Shown here in pieces: positions 18,780 through 27,072 of a stretch of DNA of 32,551 bases (position 1 is its first letter; each line of letters starts with the position of its first letter). A model generated the notes under the pieces. It did not search any database and had not been told where the DNA came from. It saw only the letters and a program-made list of their open reading frames with translations. Origin of the DNA: a virus; the IMG/VR virus record IMGVR_UViG_3300025141_010569, positions 1-32,551 of that record; one strand, written 5' to 3'. Position numbers and translations under genes: made by a program.

Positions 18780-21245
18780 CTACCAGCCCGGCTCTTGGCC
18801 GGATCCGCGTGCGCTGTGCGCTGCTCGCTGAATCGACCGCGCCACGTCTTGCGGGCTGCCCAAGACGCCACCATGAAACTGCACAATGATGCGCCGATCT
18901 GGCGCAGCCTCACCACCGGCGCCGCCGCCCGTGTCACCACCGGCACCACCAACCGCAGCGGCTGACGGTGCGCCACCGCCACCACCAGCAGCGGCACCAC
19001 CACCACCGGCACCGGCTGCAATGGCTGTGAACATCCCGGCAGCGACGAGGTGAGCCGCACCGGCACCGTACTCCTGACTTGCGAACGCTGCGACCGCGTA
19101 AGCGGCCTGCATCAAAGCCGCGATCCCGGCTTTCATCTCCTCATCTTTTGCCCAGGACTGAGCCGCCACGCCCACGGCGCCAACCGTATTGGCCAGGGCG
19201 GTGGCAACATTGTCTTGGCCTTCAGCATACCGGGCCCAAGCGTCTGCGCTGTCTGCAACTGCGACTGCAGCCGGCGCCATCGATGAGTCAATCTGCTGCA
19301 TCTGCTGCGCCACGCCCTGCGCAGCCCGTGACACCCCGCGCAGCTGGCTGGCCAGCTCGTCATTGTTGATGCGCTCGACTTGGGTATTGTATTGCTCCTG
19401 AGCGTCACGCAGCCGCTCGGTTATCTCCGCACGCTTGACTAGAGCCTCGTTCTCATCGTCGCCTAGTTGCTTGAGCGCGAACGCAGCCTCAAGCCTGGCG
19501 CGTTGCAGTTCCAGCGATGCCCGCTCAAGCGGCTCCTTTGCTGCGGCGATGTCCCGGTCAAGCATGGACAGCGACACGATCTCACGCACTGCTATGTTTG
19601 CTTGCGTGCGTGCCTTTGCTTGGACCTCAAGAGCCTCAGTGACTTCGTCCTCAGCGTCTGCGATCGTGAGCAGTGCCTTGCTCTCTTCTGCCAAGATCAA
19701 CGCGCGTTGAGCGTCATACATTGCAGCCACGCGCCGCTTGGCGATCCTAAGGGTCAGCCACCGGTTGCGCTTCTCATCTAGCGCGGCCATCTGCTGCTGT
19801 GCTTTGACCTGCGCCCGCTCAACTTCCCCAGACGCACGCAACAGCGCCAGTTGACTGCTTGCGGCATCAAGCGCCTTCTGCGCCGCTTCACGTTCTGCCC
19901 GCCGGCCACCGCCACCGCCACCGCGCCGTGGCTTGTCTTTCGTCTTTGCTGTCTTTGGTTTCTTTGCGCCCTTTGGCTTTTTCCCGTCCATGCCGCTGGC
20001 AGCGAATAGCTTGTTAAGCTCTGCCTGCCACCACGCAAGACCCTGCGCGGCTTGTGCCGCCCGGTTTGCTGCGGCTGCCTGCTTCACGAGCGCATCGCGT
20101 GTGCCCAAGACGCCAATGATCAGCGACCGCGTCTCTTCGTTGGCCCATGCGGCAGAGGCTGCCCACTGATCCCACAGCGCCAGCTTCTGGGCAGCGCTGA
20201 GCGCCTTTAGCTGCGCCTGTAGGGTGGCCATGCCTTTGTAGTGCCGGATCTGCTTTGGGTTGATGTAATCATAGGCTGCGGCAACCCCCATCACAGTGCT
20301 GCCGATGCCGGGAAGAAGCGTGTTCAACTTGCTCACATAGGGCAGCACCGCGTCTTGACCCTTACCCGCGAACTCGTTGCTACGCGCCACCAAGTCCTCA
20401 AGACCAGCGCTCACCGCCCCCAGGGGCGCAGCATCAAACACGCCCCACCATGCTGCGCCCTCGTAGGCGGCCTCCTGCAAGTTGGTCGTCAGATCCTTGA
20501 GCGCTGCTGACCACGCAGCGATCTGCGATGTGCGTGTCTGCATGAGGTCGATGTCAGCGTTCTGCGCGTTCAGCTGCGCTACCGCATTATTCAACGCCCG
20601 CGTCTTGAGCGCTGCGTCATCGTAGGCAACGCCCTGCGCCTCCAGTTCTGCCCTGGCCTGCTTGAAAACACCGATCAACCCGAGGTTATCCAGCCGCATG
20701 TCGCTTGACTTAGATATGCCCTCGATCATGCTCTGTGTAAGGAATCCCATGTCCTTACCGGTGCGGATGCTGGTGGCAGACAGCGCACCCAAGACTTGCG
20801 GCAACTGCTGCACGTCGAGGCCAAAGGCCTTGAACTCCGCAGCCGCCTCCACGATCGACTTGCGATCGATCATGCCTGCCGTTGCTGTCTGAACCCGCAC
20901 GATCAGCCCAGGCAGGTCTTTTACACCCGCGCTCAGCGTGTCGAACATGTCGAGGCTCTTGGCGCCCTCAGTGACCATGGTGGCAAAGCCACGGCCGACC
21001 ATGCCAAAACCGACCATCCCTAGCGCCAACTCGGCAAGCGCTGCCTTGGCCTTGTCCAACTGGATGCCCCAGCGCCGCACCATGAGTTGCTGACGGCTAA
21101 ACATGGCCTGGCTCTTCTCGCCCGTAGCTGTCAGCGCAACGAGTTGCTTCTCGTTGGCAGCCATGGCCCGCTTGACGCGCTGCAACTCAGTGACAGCGTT
21201 GCCCCTAGCATCAACTTTGATGTCAAGGCTTGCACCCTTAGCCAT
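18780..21245 (-). CDS. Tape measure protein (821 aa)
   Basis: Sets tail length and is threaded through the tube. ATG 21245 overlaps the preceding stop by eight bases. The N-terminus has coiled helices (TELQRVKRAMAANEKQLVAL, AGEKSQ-type repeats) and a hydrophobic stretch (ALAELALGMVGFGMVGRGF). The middle has a Lys/Gly-rich break (KKPKGAKKPKTAKTKDKPRR), then long Ala/Glu/Gln/Arg coiled coils (QKALDAASSQLALLRASGEV). The C-terminus has hydrophobic segments and a Gly-rich run. About 0.15 nm per residue would give a tail of roughly 120 nm, from general knowledge of siphoviruses. Confidence 0.88.
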   Translation of the reverse strand: MAKGASLDIKVDARGNAVTELQRVKRAMAANEKQLVALTATGEKSQAMFSRQQLMVRRWGIQLDKAKAALAELALGMVGFGMVGRGFATMVTEGAKSLDMFDTLSAGVKDLPGLIVRVQTATAGMIDRKSIVEAAAEFKAFGLDVQQLPQVLGALSATSIRTGKDMGFLTQSMIEGISKSSDMRLDNLGLIGVFKQARAELEAQGVAYDDAALKTRALNNAVAQLNAQNADIDLMQTRTSQIAAWSAALKDLTTNLQEAAYEGAAWWGVFDAAPLGAVSAGLEDLVARSNEFAGKGQDAVLPYVSKLNTLLPGIGSTVMGVAAAYDYINPKQIRHYKGMATLQAQLKALSAAQKLALWDQWAASAAWANEETRSLIIGVLGTRDALVKQAAAANRAAQAAQGLAWWQAELNKLFAASGMDGKKPKGAKKPKTAKTKDKPRRGGGGGGRRAEREAAQKALDAASSQLALLRASGEVERAQVKAQQQMAALDEKRNRWLTLRIAKRRVAAMYDAQRALILAEESKALLTIADAEDEVTEALEVQAKARTQANIAVREIVSLSMLDRDIAAAKEPLERASLELQRARLEAAFALKQLGDDENEALVKRAEITERLRDAQEQYNTQVERINNDELASQLRGVSRAAQGVAQQMQQIDSSMAPAAVAVADSADAWARYAEGQDNVATALANTVGAVGVAAQSWAKDEEMKAGIAALMQAAYAVAAFASQEYGAGAAHLVAAGMFTAIAAGAGGGGAAAGGGGGAPSAAAVGGAGGDTGGGAGGEAAPDRRIIVQFHGGVLGSPQDVARSIQRAAHSARGSGQEPGW

Positions 21246-21564
21246 TGCGCGCCCCCTTGGCCTGCTCAAGCGCATGCGACTGCCGATCACTCACCAGCGT
21301 GCGGAGCGTGGTCCACAGCGGCTGTACCCATGCCGCGAAGTCATCAGGCCAGCCGGTCAGCGGGTTGAGCTTTGACGCTGCCTCAAGTTGCGCCACCGCC
21401 TGCACATATGGATCATCGATGATCGAACGGATCGGGCAGATGTCCCACCGCTGGCCAAGATACTGCCCAGCGTTGCGCCTGCACTGCGCCCTGTCACCAG
21501 CGCACCCGGCGCCGCCATCGTCGGCGCAGTCGAGCCCGCGCTTTGACAAGATGTCCGTCCACAC
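21238..21564 (-). CDS. Cys-rich protein in the second tail-chaperone position (108 aa)
   Basis: GTG 21564 follows an AGAG element eight bases after the stop of the first chaperone-like gene. The frame is -1 relative to that gene and is open upstream through it. The N-terminal half has four Cys (LDCADDGGAGCAGDRAQC and WDICPIR), possibly a metal site. Then comes IIDDPYVQAVAQLEAASKLNPL and a helical C-terminus. In lambda-like phages this place holds the GT product, made by frameshift; here a separate start seems more likely because no slippery heptamer is seen. It probably assists tape-measure folding. Confidence 0.6.
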   Translation of the reverse strand: MWTDILSKRGLDCADDGGAGCAGDRAQCRRNAGQYLGQRWDICPIRSIIDDPYVQAVAQLEAASKLNPLTGWPDDFAAWVQPLWTTLRTLVSDRQSHALEQAKGARNG

Positions 21565-21572
21565 CAGCGCTC

Positions 21573-21953
21573 TTAGTCGCTGGCGGCGGTAGGGTCCGGC
21601 GGTGCTAGGCTCAACTCGAATATCGCGCCACCGAGACACGCCAACTCTGCCGGTGGGATCCTGTCGAGCAGGTCCGTTAGCCCGGCGGCGCTGGTCTCGT
21701 CGATGCCTGGCCCACGGATCCGCTGCACGCAAAAGATGCAAGCATCGACGCTGATCGCTGATGCGCTGCCGCCTTGCAGCTTTAGCACCTCGCTTGAGCG
21801 CATGGGCCGGACGGTGACCGTCAGCGCATCGCCTTTGACTGTCTTGCAGTCCTCTGGCCGCAGCCACCGCATTGCGCCATCTTCGCAGGCCACAGACGGA
21901 TCGGTTGAGGCCACTAGATCGATCTGGTCTTTGACCCGTAACAGCGGCAGCAC
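21573..21953 (-). CDS. Tail-assembly chaperone-like protein (126 aa)
   Basis: Placed between tail tube and tape measure, the position of gpG-type chaperones. GTG 21953 is preferred because GAGAGG lies eight bases upstream; GTG 21962 is possible but has its ribosome site too close. The sequence has VTVRPMRSSEVLKLQGGSAS and a conserved-looking end, IPPAELACLGGAIFELSLAP, similar in style to tail-assembly chaperones. Three Cys are present. Its leader forms the left arm of the 24-bp inverted repeat. Confidence 0.62.
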   Translation of the reverse strand: MLPLLRVKDQIDLVASTDPSVACEDGAMRWLRPEDCKTVKGDALTVTVRPMRSSEVLKLQGGSASAISVDACIFCVQRIRGPGIDETSAAGLTDLLDRIPPAELACLGGAIFELSLAPPDPTAASD

Positions 21954-21954
21954 C

Positions 21955-21978
21955 GGCAGCACCTCTCAACATGATGGG
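21955..21978 (-). repeat. 24-bp inverted repeat, left arm (leader of chaperone gene)
   Basis: Reverse complement of 18751-18774 with no mismatch over 24 bases, bounded by mismatches on both sides. On the mRNA this arm contains the GAGAGG ribosome site of the chaperone-like gene. Confidence 0.9.
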
Positions 21979-21994
21979 ACCCCATTGCCCGCAC

Positions 21995-23221
21995 CTATAG
22001 AAACGCCACCCGGCACGGTGTGTCAATTGCGTTGGTCGACCCGTCACCGGTGCCGGTGTCCGCATCATAGTACGCAGGCTCGATGACGTGGGTGACGCTG
22101 ACGATCCCGTCACTGTCACCTAGCGTGCTCTGCGCGTTGACCTGGCCAACCGGGATCAGCATGGAAAACGCAGCGCCCGGCTGCGTGGTGTTCAGGTCAA
22201 CCTGCATGTAGGTATACGTGTCGCCCGGTGCCTTGACCTCAGTTGCGCCCATCGTGCTGACCAGCAGTTCCATTGTGGCCGTCACCGATCGACTGGTGAC
22301 GACATACTTGCCCACGCCCTGCGCGCTGCTGTGGTTTAGGGATGCCTTGTACTCTGCGGCAAACTCGACACTGAGCGAGGCCACGCCAACGCTGGTGCCG
22401 TTGCTCCGCACCAGCGATCCCGTAGTGCTGGTCGAGGCGGGCAACTGCGGCATGGAGTACGTGTAGAGGCCCGGCGCACCACCTGAGCCCATGAACACCC
22501 AATCAGCGAACGTCAGCTCTGCCTCAAGCATTGGCTGGGCTTTGGCGCTGAGATCAAGCTTCACGCTCGTGACCAGCCCGTCATACATGATGATCCGGCT
22601 CGACGCGTCAGAGCCCAGAAACTCCATGCTAAGAGGCACAGACGGCTGCGCGTTGCTCAGGAAGTGAGAGATCGAGCCAAAGAGCGCGCCGTCTGGCATG
22701 GCCACGGTCTCAAGGTCGTTGGTCATGGTCAGATCAGCGCTGGAAAGCGTCTTGACCCATCCCACCGCATGCCCGGCGCCACCGGCAAGGGTCTGCACCA
22801 AGACAGCGTCAGCGGCGCAAGCCGTGGGCGAACCGCTGGCCGTGACGGTTGGCGCGCTGTAGCTGTCAACCGTCTTGCCGGTAACGGCTTGCGTGTAGTC
22901 CGTGCCGCCAAGCACGTACTCCAGCAGGATCGAGTCAACGGTCTGATCGCCGCTCGTGGGATCGCTGGCGGGCGTGGTGGCGCTCCAACCGTGAAGCGGC
23001 ATGCGGATCGATGCCGTGCCGCCCTCCTTGCTGCCAGCGCTGACGCGGTTCTGGTAATAGCTCCCCCGGTATGCCTCCGTCATGAGCGTCTCAGACGTCA
23101 GGGTTGGTGTGGTGATCTCGCACTCTGCATATGTGGCGGCTGCAAAGGTCGTGGCCTTGGTGCCCCACGCGCCTTGCTTGGCCAGCGACACACGCCCAAG
23201 ATTTGAAGGATGGTAAGCCAT
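21995..23221 (-). CDS. Major tail (tube) protein (408 aa)
   Basis: The main tube subunit by position (after connector and terminator genes, before chaperones and tape measure) and composition: Ser/Thr/Gly/Ala-rich and beta. The N-terminus is AYHPSNLGRVSLAKQGAWGT, with a middle LSMEFLGSDASSRIIMYDGLV and a strand-rich YKASLNHSSAQGVGKYVVTSRSVT region, as in siphovirus tube proteins. ATG 23221 is preceded by GGAGTGATC, a near-perfect ribosome site fitting high expression. At 408 aa it is long and may carry an extra Ig-like or decoration domain. Confidence 0.8.
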   Translation of the reverse strand: MAYHPSNLGRVSLAKQGAWGTKATTFAAATYAECEITTPTLTSETLMTEAYRGSYYQNRVSAGSKEGGTASIRMPLHGWSATTPASDPTSGDQTVDSILLEYVLGGTDYTQAVTGKTVDSYSAPTVTASGSPTACAADAVLVQTLAGGAGHAVGWVKTLSSADLTMTNDLETVAMPDGALFGSISHFLSNAQPSVPLSMEFLGSDASSRIIMYDGLVTSVKLDLSAKAQPMLEAELTFADWVFMGSGGAPGLYTYSMPQLPASTSTTGSLVRSNGTSVGVASLSVEFAAEYKASLNHSSAQGVGKYVVTSRSVTATMELLVSTMGATEVKAPGDTYTYMQVDLNTTQPGAAFSMLIPVGQVNAQSTLGDSDGIVSVTHVIEPAYYDADTGTGDGSTNAIDTPCRVAFL

Positions 23222-23223
23222 GG

Positions 23224-23649
23224 TTAGATCACTCCGGTGAGTCTATAGGTGACGTCCGCAAAGGTGCGCGCCTCAATGGCGTTGTCTGTTTCGGTCATAT
23301 CTATGGGCATTATGTCTGCGGCGTACAGGTCAGCGTTCTGGGCTGCAAGGTTGATGAGCGCTGTGCTGATGCGTTCAGCATCAGAGGTGACCCGATCTTC
23401 CGTTGCGCCAGGTGCCACAGAGTAGAGCACAGTGATCATGAGCCCGATCTTGTAAGCGTCAACCGTGAGCAGATCCGCCCGGTTGGGCAGATCTGACACG
23501 TCGACAAAGAACACCCGATCGGGCGCACGCATCCCGGTGCGTGCTGCGTTCTCGATGTGCCTGAAGACATCGCGCCCGCTCGCTTGAGCGTCTGGCGTGA
23601 TGGCCTCTATGGCAGTGACCACCGCAGCGCGTACCTCTGAGGCCCTCAC
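23224..23649 (-). CDS. Tail terminator / completion-like protein (141 aa)
   Basis: The GTG start overlaps the previous stop as GTGA. A small alpha/beta protein: an N-terminal helix (VRAAVVTAIEAITPDAQ), strands (RVFFVDVSDLP, YKIGLMITVLYSV), then DAERISTALINLAAQN and TFADVTYRLTGVI at the C-terminus. This pattern and the position just before the tube gene fit tail terminator proteins (lambda gpU-like role). The assignment rests on context and general fold resemblance. Confidence 0.62.
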   Translation of the reverse strand: MRASEVRAAVVTAIEAITPDAQASGRDVFRHIENAARTGMRAPDRVFFVDVSDLPNRADLLTVDAYKIGLMITVLYSVAPGATEDRVTSDAERISTALINLAAQNADLYAADIMPIDMTETDNAIEARTFADVTYRLTGVI

Positions 23650-24539
23650 CGCCTCACCGCCCGCATGGTGTACATGGGCGAGACCTCACCAGGCTCGACG
23701 GCGCCATCGTCATCACGATCGATCCAGTTGTTCGCCACCGCCTCAGCGATGAGCCGGCGCAGCACCTGCTCTTGGTCGTTGAGGTATTGCGACGGGTCGA
23801 AGCCAGCCGGGATCAACGCGTCTGCCGTGGCGCATTCGAGCCGCAGAGCAGCGAGGCCAGCAGAGCCAAAGACATCCCGATCGCCGACCATATGCGGGTA
23901 GTTGCCGTCTGCGCGCAGGATGTTGCGCACGCGCTGTGACGCACGCTTGGCCAACTCGACATAGTGCCCGGCATCGAGCCCGGTGGCGTAGCCTGGAAAG
24001 GCCATGGACAGATAGCGGGCAGCATCGTCAGGGCTGACCGCGTCACCCCAGGGCGTCTTGACCACGTCCACGATCGAGCGGTAGCGCCTGACCACAGAGT
24101 CAGAGCCGGTCACCACCCACTCAACGCGGTTATTGAGCCCGCGATCTTGGGTGTCTGTGGTGGTCAAGCTGACGCTGAGACGCAAGCCAACCATCGTGTC
24201 ACCCAGCGCAATCACGCCCGGTGGCGCGTGCTCTAGCGTGATGTTGACCCCGTCAACCTGGCTGACGCTGACAGCGGCGGACCAGCCGTCAGCGCTCGTC
24301 AGCCAGTATTGGCGCCCCGCTGTGATGCTCGTGGCATCGTCGACCACAAAGACGGTCTGACTGGTCACCGTGCCCAGCGTCGAGGTGCCGCCCGATCCGA
24401 TCGTATCGATCGTCACAGTGGGCGTGCTCTTGGCTGTGCCGGTGGCAGTGTAGAACGTAGCGGTTGCGCTGCTTGGTGCCGCTGCGTCAGGGTACTCGAT
24501 GACCGTGGCAGCGGTGTCCTCTGTCACCTCTGCGGCCAC
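23646..24539 (-). CDS. Head-tail connector-region protein with EF-hand-like loop (297 aa)
   Basis: GTG 24539 has AGGGTGA upstream. The N-terminal half is beta and Thr/Ser-rich (about 1-150). The C-terminal half is helical (DDAARYLSMAFPGY, YVELAKRASQRVRNILR, DQEQVLRRLIAEAVANNW), as in head-tail adaptor proteins. Near the end, DRDDDGAVEPGE matches all key positions of a 12-residue EF-hand/dockerin calcium loop. Position after the capsid gene supports a neck role. The extra N-terminal beta domain is unusual for an adaptor. Confidence 0.6.
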   Translation of the reverse strand: MAAEVTEDTAATVIEYPDAAAPSSATATFYTATGTAKSTPTVTIDTIGSGGTSTLGTVTSQTVFVVDDATSITAGRQYWLTSADGWSAAVSVSQVDGVNITLEHAPPGVIALGDTMVGLRLSVSLTTTDTQDRGLNNRVEWVVTGSDSVVRRYRSIVDVVKTPWGDAVSPDDAARYLSMAFPGYATGLDAGHYVELAKRASQRVRNILRADGNYPHMVGDRDVFGSAGLAALRLECATADALIPAGFDPSQYLNDQEQVLRRLIAEAVANNWIDRDDDGAVEPGEVSPMYTMRAVRR

Positions 24540-24565
24540 GGGTCACCCTCCCCTGTTGCGCCCGT

Positions 24566-25486
24566 CTAGGACGGGTTGCTACCAATGCCGATCGGCTCAA
24601 CCTGGCAAGCTGCGGTCAGAGCGTAATCAACGGTGAGCACAGACGCCAATGTGTCCGGCTGTTCGGTCATGCGCAAGACCGGAGCAAGCCGCTGCCAGGC
24701 TACGAGAGGCGGCGCCAGTTTCGGCAGGAGACACCACGCGTTGGAATCATCGAAATGTGGGGAAATTATGATGTCATCGAGCGTCAAGAACTGCGTCACC
24801 ATGTTGGTGAGGCCCTGCCCCTGGCTCGACGTTCCGCCGGTGGTCAGCGCGTACGGCGAAGACACGGCCTGGACGGCGCTCTCTTCGAGGTCCGGTCCAC
24901 AGACGAGCCAGTAGCCGCCTGCGGAAAGGTCGTAGGGAGCGCCCGTAGCATCGACGAACTGCCTGGCGGCCTTATATGCGGCGGCCAGGCCAGCGATGTC
25001 CAAAGAACTAGTGAGGAGATTGGACCTGGTACCGCTTCCGCCGGGGATCGTGTGGTTGTTCGCAAAGAACCCCTTGCCGTCACCCGTCTCCTCAGACGTG
25101 AAGCAGTTGGCCAGCGAGTTAAACACCTGCTTGGCGTAGGTGTTCGCCACGGCGACGCCAATGCGCCGCGCCATGCCATCGACAAGGCCTGGGATCGTTT
25201 GACTGTCAAGACGTCCAATAGTTACTTGGGACGCGTACTGGCTGATGGAAATCGTCTTGGTCCCGGCAGAGCCGGCAGCAGTCGCGGTGCTGCTCAGGTC
25301 GGCCGACCCGTCCCAGGTGGCGATCTCACCAATCGAGGCCATCGAGGTGATCCGCAGTGCGCCGGACTCCTCTGTGCGCCAGTCGACCACCGACCTCCAT
25401 GAATCTGGAACGCTGGACAAGCCGTCCACGTAGTTGAGCGTCGCGGTGGCGTAGGCGTTCGAAGTCGAGAAACTAGTCAGTGCCAC
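24566..25486 (-). CDS. Major capsid protein, Mu gpT-like
   Basis: A 306-aa capsid subunit. The GTG start at 25486 is preceded by GGAGGTGATCC, an almost complete complement of the 16S rRNA 3' end, as expected for the most abundant virion protein. FFANNHTIPGGSGTRSNLLT, IAGLAAAYKAARQFVDATGAP and YWLVCGPDLEESA resemble Mu-like gpT capsid proteins, with LLPKLAPPLVAWQRL and an ending rich in Ala/Val. It lies downstream of the scaffold-like gene, in normal head-gene order. The fold is HK97-type by family; the family call is from memory of motifs. Confidence 0.82.
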   Translation of the reverse strand: MALTSFSTSNAYATATLNYVDGLSSVPDSWRSVVDWRTEESGALRITSMASIGEIATWDGSADLSSTATAAGSAGTKTISISQYASQVTIGRLDSQTIPGLVDGMARRIGVAVANTYAKQVFNSLANCFTSEETGDGKGFFANNHTIPGGSGTRSNLLTSSLDIAGLAAAYKAARQFVDATGAPYDLSAGGYWLVCGPDLEESAVQAVSSPYALTTGGTSSQGQGLTNMVTQFLTLDDIIISPHFDDSNAWCLLPKLAPPLVAWQRLAPVLRMTEQPDTLASVLTVDYALTAACQVEPIGIGSNPS

Positions 25487-25502
25487 GGGATCACCTCCGA
25501 TC
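25486..25502 (-). promoter_or_regulatory. Near-perfect Shine-Dalgarno for the capsid gene
   Basis: On the minus strand, CGGAGGTGATCCC directly precedes the GTG start of the capsid gene. Eleven consecutive bases match the complement of the 16S rRNA 3' end (rRNA GGATCACCTCC). The 94-bp gap upstream (25487-25580) may also hold a capsid-boosting promoter, but I see no convincing -35/-10 pair. Confidence 0.7.
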
Positions 25503-25580
25503 GTGTGACGGTGTCAGGTGTCCAACAGGCTACAACCACGCGCACGCAAGGCGCGCAGAAACGTCAAAGCGGTTGCGCGT

Positions 25581-26057
25581 TCAAGATCTTACGGTGATCT
25601 CTGACTCCGTCACGGTGCCGGACCCACCGGGGATCCGTGCCATCTCATCTTGGAACGTCTCGGCCGCACTACGGTGCACCCGGTTGCGGATCTTGCGCTT
25701 GCGATCTTGGATCATCAGGTAGGCCTTGTGGGGCACGCAGAGATACAAGCCCGCGTCTCCGTCAGCCGCCTCGAACCCGGCCTTCTTGGTGCCTGCCGGT
25801 GCGGTCTGGTAACCCATGCGCTTGAGCTGTGCAGCGAGCGCCTCCGCACGGTGTGCACCGCGCTGGCCGCACCGGGTGAACACCCAGCCGCTGGCGTACT
25901 CGTCCGGCATGCCATACCACTGCCCGATCGACATGCGATCGGCATTGTCGTACTGCTCGATCCACTCGTTCATCTGAAGCATTGCACGGGCCTCTGCCTC
26001 GCTTGCTCCAGTGTTGATCGCTTCGCTGGCGTCGATGATCTTATTTTTACCTGCCAT
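25581..26057 (-). CDS. Head-region hypothetical protein (158 aa)
   Basis: ATG 26057 lies inside the end of the scaffold-like gene (11-base overlap), with GGGGGCGACG upstream. The protein is helical at the start (IDASEAINTGASEAEARAML) and contains EQYDNADRMSIGQWYGMPDEY and WVFTRCGQRGAHRAEALAAQ. Then comes a small strand region with Cys (GLYLCVPHKAYLMIQDRKRK) and a basic C-terminal stretch. It might be a capsid-decoration or maturation protein, given its place before the capsid gene; no family is recognised. Confidence 0.6.
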   Translation of the reverse strand: MAGKNKIIDASEAINTGASEAEARAMLQMNEWIEQYDNADRMSIGQWYGMPDEYASGWVFTRCGQRGAHRAEALAAQLKRMGYQTAPAGTKKAGFEAADGDAGLYLCVPHKAYLMIQDRKRKIRNRVHRSAAETFQDEMARIPGGSGTVTESEITVRS

Positions 26058-26622
26058 CGTCGCCCCCAAATGTTGCTCGCATCTGCGCCCGGTGGAACTC
26101 AGGCCCAAACGTGCCGTGAGTGCTCGTCTTGAACTTCTCAACGAGCTTGGCCGTTACCGTGGCACCTTCCTCGACATGAGCAAAGAGCGCCGAGTTGGCA
26201 TCACGCCAGGTCTGCAAGGCTTGCGCGCCTGACGCGGTGTCAGGGTCAACTCCCGGCGCCAGGGTCAGCAGGTGCTCGTCACTCAGGGTGCCACTGACAC
26301 CCATCTTGCGCAGGTACTCGATCCGGCTACGGTCAACGGTGCGCTGGCTGATGGCCTCGACCGCTTCACGAGCCGATCGGGTGCGCTCAAGTTCCGCCTC
26401 AAGATCTGCCTTGAGCGCAGCCACACCGGGATCAGCCTTTGCCGGTGGCTCTGGCTTGACGGGCTCTGGTGCGGCAACCGGCGCCGGCGGTGCCGGCGGT
26501 GGTGTCAGCTCAAGTTGAATAGGCGCCGGCGCTGGCGCTGCTGCCGCCGGCGGTGCCGGTGCTGCTGCGGGCTCAGGCGTTGCCGCCACCTCTGCGGGCG
26601 CACCCGCGATCTTGTCGCTCAC
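26047..26622 (-). CDS. Scaffold-like head assembly protein (191 aa)
   Basis: The GTG start overlaps the preceding stop as GTGA. Residues 8-65 are almost entirely Ala/Pro with some Glu (disordered), followed by a helical charged segment (VAALKADLEAELERTRSAREAVEAISQ) and a C-terminal domain (TSTHGTFGPEFHRAQMRATF). A low-complexity acidic N-terminus, a coiled coil and a place just upstream of the capsid gene are typical of phage scaffolding proteins. No protease motif is visible. The role is inferred. Confidence 0.65.
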   Translation of the reverse strand: MSDKIAGAPAEVAATPEPAAAPAPPAAAAPAPAPIQLELTPPPAPPAPVAAPEPVKPEPPAKADPGVAALKADLEAELERTRSAREAVEAISQRTVDRSRIEYLRKMGVSGTLSDEHLLTLAPGVDPDTASGAQALQTWRDANSALFAHVEEGATVTAKLVEKFKTSTHGTFGPEFHRAQMRATFGGDDGR

Positions 26623-26849
26623 TGTCCGGCCTTGTACAGCGCGAACGCGGCCGACGTGGCGCGCATGGTGAACGTGCCGTCATCGTTGCGAGTCTCGACG
26701 CGAAACCCGTAGGCGCTCTGAAGGTGCGCGGCCTCTGCCTCTGGCACCGTCTTGCGATAGACGGCCGCACTCTCGAACGTGGGCTTGTCCCGCTTCACCT
26801 TGGCGGGCTTGCTCTTGGCTGGCTTGCTCTTGGTTCCCTTCTCAGTCAT
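26619..26849 (-). CDS. Small basic hypothetical protein (76 aa)
   Basis: ATG 26849 overlaps the upstream stop by eight bases. The N-terminus is a Lys/Pro/Ser repeat (GTKSKPAKSKPAKVKRDKP), probably disordered and nucleic-acid-binding. The C-terminal half is a small fold (SAAVYRKTVPEAEAAHLQSA, FRVETRNDDGTFTMRATSAA). The family is unknown; within the head operon it may be a minor virion or DNA-packaging component. Confidence 0.6.
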   Translation of the reverse strand: MTEKGTKSKPAKSKPAKVKRDKPTFESAAVYRKTVPEAEAAHLQSAYGFRVETRNDDGTFTMRATSAAFALYKAGQ

Positions 26850-27072
26850 CGCCCTTCCCTCGCTGCTTGTAACTGACGACCGCTTCATCGTCCGCGATCA
26901 TGATGTATCTGCCCTTGCTCGTGCCCACAGCGTGCCAGCCATGCGCCACCATGCCCGCAGCCTCGTCAGGCCCTGCAAGGCATGACGCGCACGCGGTGCC
27001 GGTCATATCCCTGACGGGCGCAAGGTCCGGCAATGCCTCGACGACCTTGGTCTTTTTCTTTTTCTTGCTCAT
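26842..27072 (-). CDS. Small basic Cys-containing protein (76 aa)
   Basis: ATG 27072 overlaps the previous stop as ATGA. The N-terminus has a run of five Lys (MSKKKKKTKVV). The middle has CASCLAGPDEA with a CxxC, and the end is a strand region (TSKGRYIMIADDEAVVSYKQ). The family is not recognised. Position between neck-like and scaffold-like genes suggests a minor head component. Confidence 0.6.
   Translation of the reverse strand: MSKKKKKTKVVEALPDLAPVRDMTGTACASCLAGPDEAAGMVAHGWHAVGTSKGRYIMIADDEAVVSYKQRGKGDD

Noticed and set aside
21238-21962. Lambda G/GT-type programmed -1 frameshift between the two tail-chaperone-position genes
   Set aside because: The second frame is -1 and open through the first gene, but no X-XXY-YYZ slippery heptamer is seen near the end of the first gene, and a GTG start with an AGAG element lies just after its stop. 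Separate genes are the simpler reading; a non-standard frameshift is not excluded.
25487-25580. Further copy of the palindromic operator upstream of the capsid gene
   Set aside because: Only one arm and the spacer (AACGC-GCAAC on the minus strand) match site 2; the second arm is absent.
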